This document shows, piece by piece, positions 1 to 9,339 of a stretch of 64,000 bases of DNA. Each line of letters starts with the position of its first letter. Positions within the stretch are counted from its first letter, which is position 1. Origin of the DNA: Saturnia japonica (Eukaryota; Arthropoda; Insecta; Lepidoptera; Saturniidae). The position numbers and the translations under genes were made by a program. Where the stretch lies: positions 7,502,001 to 7,566,000 of the forward strand of contig CM065304.1 of the NCBI GenBank assembly GCA_033032175.1, read 5' to 3'. Below the pieces are notes generated by a model. That model searched no databases, was not told the origin of the DNA, and was given only the letters and a program-made list of their open reading frames with translations.

Positions 1-33
1 CCAGGAGGTGGGAGTTCTTCTGGATCAATTGAC

Positions 34-945
34 TTGATAAGGATAAAGCGAGGGATTTTTCAGGGTGACAGTCTGAGTCCTTTATGGTTTTGCTTCGCAC
101 TGAAGCCACTTAGTACTGTGCTAGAGGGTTCAGGGCTAGGTTATCGACTTCGTAGAGGGGGTCAAACCATTTCTCATCTACTGTACATGGATAGCCTCAA
201 ATTATTTGCACAAAAGAAACCAAACTTGATGGAGTCAGTAAAGTTGACTGAGAATTTCAGTAACTCCATTAGTATGGAGTTTGGTGTCGATAAATGCGCG
301 GTTATTCATGTGGAACGAGGTAAGGTTGTAAACTCTAGTAGTTCACAACTTACAGAAACAATTTCCCTCAGATCTCTCTCCGAGGTTGAAACCTATAAAT
401 ATCTTGGTATATCGGAGTCATTGGGTATCGCTGACGGGGACATTAAACAATCAGCGGTGGAACGTTTCTTTAGTCGCTTGAGAAAAGTACTTAATAGTCT
501 TTTGTCAGGTGGTAACAAGGTTCGTGCCTTCAATGGTTGGGTTATGCCCTTGCTCATGTACTCTTTCGGCATACTAAGGTGGACACAGGCTGAGTTGAAT
601 GTCCTGGAAGTGCGGGCCCGAAAGTTGCTAACGACACATCGCATGGATCACCCGCGATCATCGGTAATGAGATTGTACATCCCACGGAAATGTGGGGGCC
701 GTGGCTTTCTAAACGCCAAGAACCTACACAACCGTGAGGTGTGCAATCTCAGGGAGCACTTTCTCCACGCTGAGGATGATATGCATCGTGATATCGTAGC
801 AGTTAACAAAGGTCTCACACCGCTTTCCTTAGGAAACGAGAACTGGCGTAAACCAATAGTAATTAGTACCCAGGACCGCATGGATGTATGGAAGAGCAAG
901 TGGCTTCTCAGAAGGTTCTATCGGGCTCTAAATGGGCCCGTGTAG
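34..945 (+). pseudogene. Reverse transcriptase fragment of R4/Dong-type LINE
   Basis: This open stretch of about 300 codons begins inside the RT domain. 'GIFQGDSLSPLWFCFAL' is the conserved Q-G-(D/S)-x-L-S-P block of LINE polymerases. The catalytic box that should read (Y/F)xDD reads YMDS at about residues 51-54, so the second catalytic aspartate is missing. Downstream is the thumb-like region with 'YKYLGI' and then a basic C-terminal stretch. There is no true start codon for a full protein; the open frame simply begins after the window edge. The product would have copied element RNA at a nicked target. The YMDS change alone should abolish that activity. Confidence 0.75.
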
Positions 946-1079
946 ACTTACTTGCATCAGTGACCTGGCTACGATATGGTGATCTCTTTGGGGAAACCGA
1001 AGGTTTTGTCTGTGCAATTATGAATGAAGTTATCAAGACGATTAACTACCCAAAATACATTATGAAGGATGGTACGATC

Positions 1080-1637
1080 GAAATTTGTCGCATGTAGTTT
1101 CCGGTTGTTCTTATCTTGCTAACGGCGAGTACTTGCACAGACATAATCAAGTAGCTCGAATCATACACCAGCAACTTGCTCTTAAATATGGTCTTGTAAA
1201 TTTTGAGGTGCCCTACTATATGTACGCTCAAAACACCAGTTCTCGATAACGGTCATGGTGTGCTTTACTGGGATCGGTCTATCATCACAGACAGGACTAT
1301 TGCAGCCCATAAACCTGACATCGTGCTGTTGGATAGGTCCGTGCGTCAGTCAATTCTTGTTGATGTCACCATACCCCATGATGAAAACCTCGTGAAAGCT
1401 GAGAAAGGTAAACTTTCAAAGTACTTGGTCTTGGCTCACGAGGTTACCGTAATGTGGGATGTGGACGCAACAATAATTGTCCCGATAGTCGTATCAGTGA
1501 ATGGTCTGATAGCAAAGTGTTTCGACCACCATCTTAGCAAGCTCTCGCTGGGCTGTTGGATCAAGGGAAAGATACAGAAGGCAGTTCTTCTGGACACGAC
1601 GCGAATTGTGAGGAAGTTCCTCTCTCTGGAGCCCTAG
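1080..1637 (+). pseudogene. Restriction-like endonuclease domain of R4/Dong-type LINE
   Basis: The last part of the same element is read in a different frame from the RT. From about 1100 the sequence encodes a 'SGCS....EYLHRHNQVA' linker typical of the cysteine-histidine motif in R2-group C termini. Then comes the PD-(D/E)XK-like nuclease core 'KPDIVLLDR' followed by 'VDVTIPHDENL'. The nuclease nicks the target site to prime reverse transcription. The PD...D catalytic pattern is still present, but the frame is broken near 1230. The stop codon is at about 1635-1637, followed by a short GC-richer stretch ('ccaccggtagcttggg') and AT-rich DNA. Confidence 0.7.
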
Positions 1638-1760
1638 CCACCGGTAGCTTGGGAGCCTCACCCCGCTACTGGCGATGAACTGTTTTTTAATATTTTTTAT
1701 TTTAATATTGCATTTTATATAGACAGTATTGTAGAAAAATTTAAAAAAATATGTAATTAA

Positions 1761-2189
1761 TTAAATAAACGAAATAATAATAAGTTATTTATTGAGATAA
1801 TAACATACCCATGTTTATTTATTTATTTGGATTGACAACTGTCATTCATTAAAGATACTTAAATAATAGTCAATAAGTAATAACATTAATGAACAACTAA
1901 TTACAGCCAATCACAGCATGCGTGAAAACAATAAATTAATGGTTATAATAAGAATTCAATTTATCTACCTAGAAAATTATTGTTAAATTATTACTTAATA
2001 CTTATGTCATAATAAAGAACCATAATAAATTCTTAAAACAAAACTATTATTAAAGAATGAAAATAAGATTTAAGATTAAAATATGTTAAAGTAAGTTAAA
2101 CTATATACATAGTTAAAATACAATTGAAATTTTTGGATTAAAAAAAAATACAATAAAAAAGCTCGTTCAACATAATCTCAAAATTAAAA
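1761..2189. other. AT-rich spacer, no gene seen
   Basis: Very AT-rich DNA between two LINE relics. It holds short runs of A and T and no open frame or repeat motif that I recognise. Confidence 0.6.
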
Positions 2190-2670
2190 TCATGAAGCTA
2201 ACAGAGAATAAATTTTTATTTTAAACTGAGAAGGTGATTTAGCGAATATATCAATGGTGTCATCTTTTTTAACTAGCTCGTTATATTGACGTGATAATAT
2301 AGCAACTATTGAGTAGTGTCCAAGATTGGTTCTATACCATTTATGACCAAATAAAGGGGCTGGATTTCTAGGTAACCTAAGAGGTACATTAATGTTAAAT
2401 TTCTCCAAAAGTTCTGAAACGTCAATGAGGTTATTAAAAAGTTTATACCTATAAATAAATCATGTTAAGTAAAATCCGTCTGTTATTTAAAGATATAAGT
2501 TTAATTTCTTTTAATCTGTCATAATATGGAGCGAATTTCTTAGTGTCTGGTAAGGAAACTATAGTGAATCGCCTTTGAATACTTTCAATGCGGTTTATAT
2601 ATGTTTGATAGTGAGGCCACCATATAGTACAACAATACTCAAGCTGGCTTCTTACATATGCACAGTACAA
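2190..2670 (-). pseudogene. Jockey-type LINE, C-terminal RT relic
   Basis: Two short minus-strand frames together encode the C-terminal tail of a Jockey-group LINE polymerase. The upstream piece (2449-2670) has 'YVRSQLEYCCTIWWPHY' and 'INRIESIQRRFT', the conserved thumb block. The downstream piece (2190-2408) has 'VPLRLPRNPAPLF' and 'RTNLGHYSIV', the usual C-terminal block. A frame break lies between them at about 2410-2450. The same two blocks occur in better condition in the plus-strand LINE at 50.2-51.2 kb, which helps identification. There are no palm motifs, so this is only the 3' end of a truncated copy. Confidence 0.75.
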
Positions 2671-3654
2671 AAGTTTTTTAATATATGGGTTGTTGAAAAA
2701 CTTAATTATATTAATAATTTTAAGAGTTCTTAATTAATAAAAATAAGTTTTAAATAATTCCCGCAAAATGGACGCGAACCCAGTGCTGCAATATCGGACA
2801 GTCGACTCTATTTGCGATCACCTGCAGGATGTTGCTGGTACTGGCCCTCAATATGTACTATTTATTACTATCTATTCGATATCATGTACCTTTACTTATA
2901 TCGTTTATCTTCTGATATTTGTTTAGACACATGTTGCACTTATAAAATAAGCAACCATCCCCTAGAAATAAAACTTCCAAAAGTCAACTTCCGCAAGCAG
3001 TTTGTAGGTATCTAGATAGGCATTGCGAGCATTTTTCTGCACGATTTAAAACTTGCTGAAAGTCATATGTGTAAACAACAAAAAACAACCCCAAAGCAGT
3101 AACTCCTGCAAGTTTTAGGTACAGCTTTCTACACTTGCAAGCTAGGCAAACAAGCAAAGACTTGCAGAAGATAACTTTATACAGTTGCGGCAATATAAAT
3201 TCTGCAAATTCTCAGTTCGCAATACTCCGCACTTGATTTTGTTTGCAAAATAAAGTTTTCTTGTCTAGTATTGACGTAGTGGTGGTCGAATGTTTTAGAC
3301 CGGCGGAATATCGATTCAGTTTTAACAGGCTCGAGCCTTGGCATGCCTAAACACTAGAGAAATGTTAATGTAATATAATATCGTGTATTTAGAATAATAC
3401 AGAACCGTAAAATTCTTAGCGTCTATTGAAATAGCCAATACGTTATGGGCGCACGTGGCTGTTACGCCTATGCTTTCCTTTTCCCAACAGTGGGACATTT
3501 ATAATAATATATGTACAGTACAAGATGAAATTGTAGCTACCTACGACTTATTGAAAAGGACGATAGCATAAAGGATTATGTGATACTACATGTAAAGACT
3601 AACGCAATAAACAAAATATGTGATATATTTTTTATTTCTTTTTAGATTTTTTAT
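2671..3654. other. Noncoding stretch, no gene seen
   Basis: AT-rich to mixed composition. Short open frames here show no recognisable domain. 'gcttgca/ttgcaag' words recur between 2980 and 3190, possibly a decayed repeat. Confidence 0.5.
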
Positions 3655-3745
3655 CACAATCTCACCAAATCTTAAGTGACGATGTGACCCAAGAGGGTAA
3701 CACGCTAAGACTAGTGGAGGGTCATCCCATTGTTAACCTACTTCG
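3655..3745 (-). repeat. SINE fragment (family 2)
   Basis: Shares 'cttaagtgacgatgtg' and 'cacgctaagactagtgga' with fuller copies near 34.72-34.92 kb and 61.80-61.92 kb. Only the 3' body is present. Orientation is taken from the fullest copy, whose tRNA-like head lies at its right end. Confidence 0.7.
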
Positions 3746-4480
3746 GATCCTTGCGTCTTTTTTTACTGCTTAATATACCATTCATACAACACATTCCTTT
3801 TAAGCAGTTTGTGACATAAAAAACGTCTGTTACAGACTACTAACGCCATCTCGTTTCTCAATAGTGCGTTTTAATTATAATATTTTGTTAAACTTCATAC
3901 CGGCACAAGCCTGACATCTGTGGTACAGATTAATATTTCGAAGAGATATTATAAATAGAACATTCTTAGTTATGACATACTTATTGCCAACAGATGGCAC
4001 GACTTATCAATTTTATTATAGTAATAACTAAATAAATACGCGATGTGTCAAATCAATTATACCGACATAATTCGTAATTTGTTTGTTTCTTTAGATCATT
4101 GTGTTCTAAATAATTTATCTTCGACTTTCTGGTTTTGTTTATTGTAAAACTAAGAACAAAAATAGCTTCACCTAGTTCTATACCGTGCGACCAAACTAGC
4201 CATGATACAGTTCTCCTATTGGACAGAAGCTCGGCTATTTTCGTTCGGGATTCGGAATAGCTGCCTACCCTGGTTACAGCTATTTCATTATACCGGTAGG
4301 TGGCGCCTTTGTTTCTACGTAACACGAACGTTCTTTAAAATCAAATTATTCCAGCAGTACTCACGCTTTAACCTGAGACAACAGGTGATAATTTACACCT
4401 TACATACTATACTACAAATAACTAATTAAATGACTATCACAAGTCATTTAATCTATTAGTTTGGTTTACTATAATATCAC
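3746..4480. other. Noncoding stretch, no gene seen
   Basis: No supported coding potential on either strand. The two overlapping short frames around 4050-4430 shadow each other and match no family I know. Confidence 0.5.
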
Positions 4481-4849
4481 TTTCGTATATGTTAATGCCC
4501 GTGTGAATACTGGGTATAATCAACTTTTAATATTATGTGTATCTTGTTTAGTCCACAGTGATTATGTTATTTAGTTACTATTTCAATTCCAAGTGTGTAT
4601 CCCACGTACTTTAATTAATAAATAATGTGTGTGTAACCAAACTTTTATTTCTTTCCATGTATAAATAAAACGACCGTATGCATTCACTGACAGTTTATTG
4701 AAAACTCACATTACGCTACATGAACACAGATATGTCGCTACTTGTAGCATACATAAACAGATTAAAATATTTTGATATTCATACACAATATTAATACCCC
4801 CACTATATCAAAATGTTATACAGTAAATACAAGGTACTAAGACATTAAA

Positions 4850-5683
4850 TTAATTACATTTATGTTGCACCCCCATCAGTTCCAAAAACTTATAATGTTT
4901 GACAGAGCTTAAAGATTTTGTTAGAACATCTGCTGCCATATCAGCTGTTGGTAGATACTGTACTTTAACAATGTTTTTATTAATACACTTTCTTCCAAAA
5001 TGATATCTAATATCTACATGTTTTGATTTACAATGAAAAACTGTGTTATATAATAATTAATGGGCACTTTGATTGTCATTAAATATAAGAATAGAATCAA
5101 AGCTACCAGTTATTTCTTTATACAAATTTCTTAAGTAAACAGCTTCCTTACAACTTTCAGATATACCAATATATTCTGCTTCTGTGCTAGACAGAGCTAC
5201 ATTATTTTGCTTTTTACTACTCCAAGAAATTACATCTCCTGATAGGCTGAAACAAAATCCGGTGTATGATTTTCTATCTAAAGTATCACTGCCCCAATCT
5301 GCATCTACATAACCGATTATATCTTTATTACTTGTACCACAATATTTAATGCAATAATCTATAGTTCTCTTTAAATATCTCAAGATCCACTTAGTATGAG
5401 CCCAATGCTCTCTACTATAGCAATTGTTAAACTGACTTAAGTATCCTACTGAGAATGCAATATCTGGATGTGTTAGTATGGCAAGGTACATTAAACAACT
5501 GATTAATTGCTGGTATGGTAAACTCTTATCACAATTACCATGTTTAGCCAACTTTAGTCCACTTTCCATAGGAGTATTTATAGTTTTACAATTTTCCAAA
5601 TTAAATTTTAATAATAACTGTTCTATGTAATGACTTTGAACTAATGTAAACACTTTATTTTCTTTATCATAACACACTGACAT
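4850..5683 (-). pseudogene. Copia RT C-terminus and RNase H
   Basis: This frame starts just after the RT active-site region. It contains 'TPMESGLKL', 'YQQLISCLMYLAILTHPDI' and 'WILRYLKRTIDY', all standard copia RT thumb/connection motifs. The RNase H signatures follow: 'GYVDADWGSD', 'SYTGFCF', 'SWSSKKQNNVALSSTEAEY' and 'FNDNQSAH'. At the NDNQSAH box the next codon is TAA where the family has lysine. The same frame then continues openly ('LLYNTVFHCKSKHVDIRYHF', then 'LPTADMAADVLTKSL') to a natural stop at 4850-4852. One point mutation therefore cut the C-terminus. The polymerase active site is missing upstream. Confidence 0.85.
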
Positions 5684-5725
5684 ACCCAGGCATTATTTTA
5701 TTTGGTCTAAATCTTTAATCCTAAA

Positions 5726-6210
5726 TTAAAAATGTCTAATGTGAAGTCCTAGTTTTACTGACAAAGCAAAAAGTAATCTTAAAGAACTATGTCGCACCAC
5801 TAGTGAAAAAGTCTCTGCATAGTCTATACCCAGTTGTTGGGAGAAGCCCTTTGCCACTAATCTTGCATGATAACGCACTTTATTATCTGGTTCTATTTTC
5901 TTTTTGAGCACCCACTTACACTGCACAATTGTACCATTACAAGGAATATCTACCACATCCCAAGCATCATTGTTTTTGAAGCGCTTCAGTTCATCTTTGA
6001 CAGCCTGCAACCACTGGATTTCCTCAGACCCCTTCAACGCTTGCTTCAGTGTAAGATCAGCTCCGCAAACCATATCATTCTCCGAGTAGCAGATTCCACC
6101 AAAACCATATCTATCTGGAGCATGGCGCTCTCTTGTAGGTCTAACTTGATCATAATCCATAGCTTCTACAAAATCCTCATACTCACTCAGTATATAGTCA
6201 GCGCTGCGGG
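5726..6210 (-). pseudogene. Copia integrase/RT linker and RT N-terminus
   Basis: Encodes 'RPTRERHAPDRYG', the typical linker before RT, then 'LKQALKGSEEIQWLQAVKDE', 'NDAWDVVDIP', 'CKWVLKKK' and 'ARLVAKGFSQQLGIDYAETF'. These are the N-terminal RT motifs of copia. The frame can be followed upstream to about 6205. It ends at 5726, and the next piece (from 5683 down) already lies beyond the YVDD box. Roughly 100 or more residues of the catalytic core are therefore deleted, and the element cannot encode a working RT. Confidence 0.85.
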
Positions 6211-6528
6211 AAGAGTAGCCTCTACGCCCTTACGTAACAAATCACAGGCATCCATTCTCGCCTCAGCTGCTTTGGCACGTCCGATGCCTACAATTAGTTA
6301 CAGCAGGCGGAGGCTGCTCTTCCTACACGCCTCCGGCTTTATAAAAACACTCTAGGGGTAGGAGAGACTCGTACCAGGTAGAGTTGGAGTCAATCAATTC
6401 AGTTCTTTGCCATAAGTTGAACCTAACCTATTATTTTATTTGTTATCTTCCCTAATAGGTACTGTTAAAATAAAACAAATTAAATACTAATTAATAATAT
6501 TTTAATCAATTTTATAAATATATTGTAT
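6211..6528. other. Unassigned DNA upstream of the copia relic
   Basis: Moderately GC-rich to 6360, then AT-rich. It could be a decayed gag or a junction with another repeat. I recognise no motif. Confidence 0.4.
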
Positions 6529-7163
6529 TCATTCTTGCAAAACATCTTTATGCACTATTTTTATTTTTCTTCGCCAAGAATATTCTATGAGCCAGTCTGT
6601 GAAGTTTCCTTTATAACCATCCATAAGGAACATCACTTTTAAATTTCGCCAGTGGCTTTCGATTCGTTGTGTGTGTGTCCCTTCTGGTGCCACAAATTTA
6701 TTTATAGGGTTGCTGTGATTTACCTACTTATGTATGTATCCATATTGAGGTAGGCAATCATAGGCTCTCCAAAAGTCAGTATGGATTTCAGTGCCTACCT
6801 CCACATGCTTTTCTATTAGTGGCACCAACATTTCCGCAGATCTATCATTATCGGGACACACTTCTAATCTTAAATCATCTTTCCCGTTTTCTAACATGCC
6901 CAGCACCCAGTGGCCTTCAATGTGTCTCCCTCTAATGAACTTTCTTTTTCCAAATTTTGATTCATCATTTGTACGATTTTGCCTGGACCACAAATCTTGC
7001 CGTTAACTTCTTGGTGCTCCAATATATAAACAACCACAATCTCCCGGCAGTAAGAAAACCAGTCAGCTATTGTACTTGTTGATAAAACTGCTTCTCGATC
7101 TTCACGGGCTGTCTCTAATTTTACTTGAAGATAACTGTATTTTGGCTGAACATATACATTCAA
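6529..7163 (-). pseudogene. Merlin-type (IS1016/IS1595-like DDE) transposase relic
   Basis: The minus strand encodes the catalytic core of an ISXO2/IS1595-like transposase, the family known in animals as Merlin. The upstream piece has 'LSTSTIADWFSYCREIV' and 'GPGKIVQ'. After a frame change it continues with 'DESKFGKRKFIRGRH' (first catalytic D), 'GHWVLGMLE', 'LRLEVCPDNDRSAE' and 'IHTDFWRAYDCLP' (second D). A TAG interrupts after 'YGYIHK'. The frame then resumes with 'VNHSNPINKFVAPEGTHTQR' and 'ESHWRNLK' (final catalytic E), ending near 6529. So all three catalytic positions remain, but one frameshift and one stop block expression. I did not find convincing terminal inverted repeats. Confidence 0.85.
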
Positions 7164-7204
7164 TTGTACAATTGTTATTTATCTCTGATATACATTAGTC
7201 GGAA

Positions 7205-7575
7205 GACTAACGATGACAATAACTAAACTTCACTCGTCCACAGCGGTAGCGCGGGTGCTTCGTATCACTTGATAAGGTTGCGTTTGATCTTCTTTCTCGA
7301 TCACGCCTACACTTTTCGCGCACTGGTGCGAGGGTGATAGACGATTCTTAATAACGTTTTTATTTTAGTCGTACAGTATATACTTCTACGACGGATATTG
7401 ACGGACGTGATTGCTGTTTTCGCTCACACTTGTTAGGCACGATACTGATATCCTGCGATGGAAGATGCCAGCTTGTTAGGTTGTCGTACCTGCGAGTTGA
7501 GAGTAATTTTTGCCGCGCCGATAATCTTGTTCTGGAACTTGAAGGTTGGTGCACTGCGATATTGGTTGTAACTTG
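7205..7575. repeat. Unclassified repeat shared with 40.38-41.06 kb
   Basis: From 'cagcggtagcgcggg' through 'gtatcacttgataaggttg', 'tttcgcgcactggtgcgag' and 'gcactgcgatattggttgt' this stretch matches 40.40-41.05 kb with few differences. It lacks the ~90-bp poly(A) retroposon present at 40854-40942, so it represents the empty site ('gaagatgccagcttgttagg' near 7463-7482). Similarity stops after 'ttgtaact', where the other copy continues into the hAT-bearing composite. Confidence 0.8.
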
Positions 7576-7929
7576 TTATTTATCAGGCTCTGTCAACTCG
7601 CCTATATATTTTAACACGAAAAGCTCGCGCATCTATTTCACTCAACATGGGAAAAATCCATAAGCGTACCCGCTACGTTTCTCTTTCACACAAAGAAATA
7701 CTCACACAAAGGCATACTCATTGTTATTCTTCCGCCATATTGGTCTGTGGCCGCCATTTTCATTGGAATTGTCAAAATTGACAAAACAAATTGAACCGCC
7801 ATTGTTCGTTGTTCATAATTAACATTATTAAACATTTTATATTTGTTAATTTGTGGAATTGTTAATTTGCTCGAGATGGAGTAAAAACATTTGTTTTAAA
7901 GAATATTATCAAGGAGGTAGTATTTGCAA
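7576..7929. other. Noncoding stretch before the P-element relic
   Basis: Contains 'ccgccatattgg...ggccgccattttc' motifs and AT-rich DNA. The THAP-type N-terminus expected for a P-element transposase is not recognisable here. Confidence 0.45.
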
Positions 7930-9224
7930 TTTTTAAAGCTGGATTCATAGTTAGAGCCACAGTTAGTGATCAAAGCTCTGCCAATGTTGCAGCTAATAAT
8001 ATCGGACTCAAATAGAGAACTTGTACGCAGTGAAGGCTACAATGATAATAATGTTTCCTATAACATTAATAGTAACCGGCTATATCACATCTATGATGTA
8101 CCTCATTTACTAAAATGTTTTCGCAATAATTTTTAGAAGAAAGATCTTCTCATCGGTAATCGGCGTGCTAAGTGGGAGTACATTGAAATTCTTTATAAAG
8201 TAGATGGAAATGGTGGACGAGCAAGAAGCACTAAACTCACCGACAAACATGTTAAACCTACATCATATGATAAAATGAAGGTAAGTAAAATTCTCACTGA
8301 CCCATCTCAAAAATCAACCTGTATAGGCGTGAAATCATTTATATACACTATGTACCTATGTAAGTAAAATTATTAAAATCCCAGTCGCATGTGAAGTTTA
8401 TAAAATGACCACTTTGCTTGACAAAAGTGATGTATGATTGCCCATACTAAAGAGATCTCAACATATTTTAGTCATTTTCATCTCCAATACTACTGAATAT
8501 ATATTTACTAGCTGGTACCCGCGACTTCGTCTGTATATTATGGATACTAGCTTTGCCCTGCATTATTTTTTTATTTTATAAATAAAATTACTTTATTGTA
8601 TATTTCCAGGTCAAACTAGCTGCTCAAGTATTCAGCAGACAAGTGGCTACATCGCTTGAAGTTTATATGAAGTCCCTGCTTTTTCTACAGGAGCATGAAT
8701 ATTCTATTCCGAATGTGGATATTGATAATGATCTTTTCACAGTAGAAATACTTTTATTTATAAATGATTTGTTTGATAGTTTAAATCGTTTTGGTCACTC
8801 TGGTTATAAATTGCAACATGCTCTATCTTTAAATTCTGAACACATAGATTTCTGGAATAATGCTGTGAAGAAACTAAATTCAATGCGGTTTGATTCTTCC
8901 GTTGAAAGGGAAAGCAAGCCTTTGTCACTGAAGCATTTTATGCATAATATTAAAACTATGAAACATCTGTGGTCTGATTTACGCTCTATTGAGGGTGTAA
9001 AATTTTTAAGTCTCAGACAACTAAACCAATATCCATTAGAAAAATTTTTTGGTCTAATAAGAGCACATGGTAATTTCAATACCAACCCAGATTGTACTCA
9101 CTTTGTCTCGGCTTATAAAACTTTATTAATTAATAACATCACTACTGGTAAGTCATTATTTACAAATTGTGCTTATGATGATGACAAAATGTTAGGTACC
9201 CTTCAAAATTTAGTAAACCAATAA
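7930..9224 (+). pseudogene. P-element-type transposase relic with a retained intron
   Basis: Exon A (7930-8280) encodes 'GFIVRATVSDQSSANVAANN' and 'IYDVPHLLKCFRNNF', the catalytic-domain motifs of P-element/THAP9 transposases. It carries a TAG after RNNF and a stop near 8010. A GT-AG intron follows (gtaagt at 8281, tttccag ending 8609). Exon B (8610-9224) continues in frame with 'LFDSLNRF', 'KHLWSDLRSIEGVKFLSLRQ' and 'LNQYPLEKFFGLIRAHGNFN', the C-terminal block. A TAA after 'LQNLVNQ' is followed by further in-frame sequence ('YGSYIDNFQTDDTEFIENF') to about 9330. The THAP zinc finger and 5' end are missing. The intron also holds an RTE-tail scrap at about 8508. Confidence 0.8.
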
Positions 9225-9339
9225 AAATATGGATCATACATTGATAATTTTCAAACTGACGACACTGAATTCATAGAGAATTTTATTCCCCCTGAGAATG
9301 TTCATTGGAACAAAAAATTGATACTACATTGTACAATTG

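Larger units (their letters stand above)
1..1760 (+). mobile_element. 5'-truncated R4/Dong-type non-LTR retrotransposon relic
   Basis: The first 1.7 kb carry the C-terminal half of a site-specific-type LINE of the R2/R4/Dong group. In order there is an RT palm region, a C-terminal linker with the phrase 'HNQVARIIHQQLA', and a restriction-like endonuclease ending at a stop near 1637. AT-rich sequence follows. The 5' part is outside the window or absent. The reading frame changes between about 945 and 1203, so the element is inactive. Assignment to R4/Dong rather than R2 or NeSL comes from remembered family phrases and is an inference. Confidence 0.75.
4480..6210 (-). mobile_element. Ty1/copia retrotransposon relic with internal RT deletion
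   Basis: A minus-strand copia polyprotein 3' half ends at about 4850. It is followed by a purine-rich tract ('atagtgggggtatt', near 4795-4805 on the minus strand) of the type that precedes a 3' LTR. The DNA from about 4790 down to 4480 may be that LTR, since it has an AATAAA-like signal, but I cannot define its ends. No 5' LTR is seen; similarity fades above 6210. Confidence 0.75.

Noticed and set aside
5867..6355. 162-codon plus-strand frame
   Set aside because: Antisense to the copia RT N-terminus; no independent motif.
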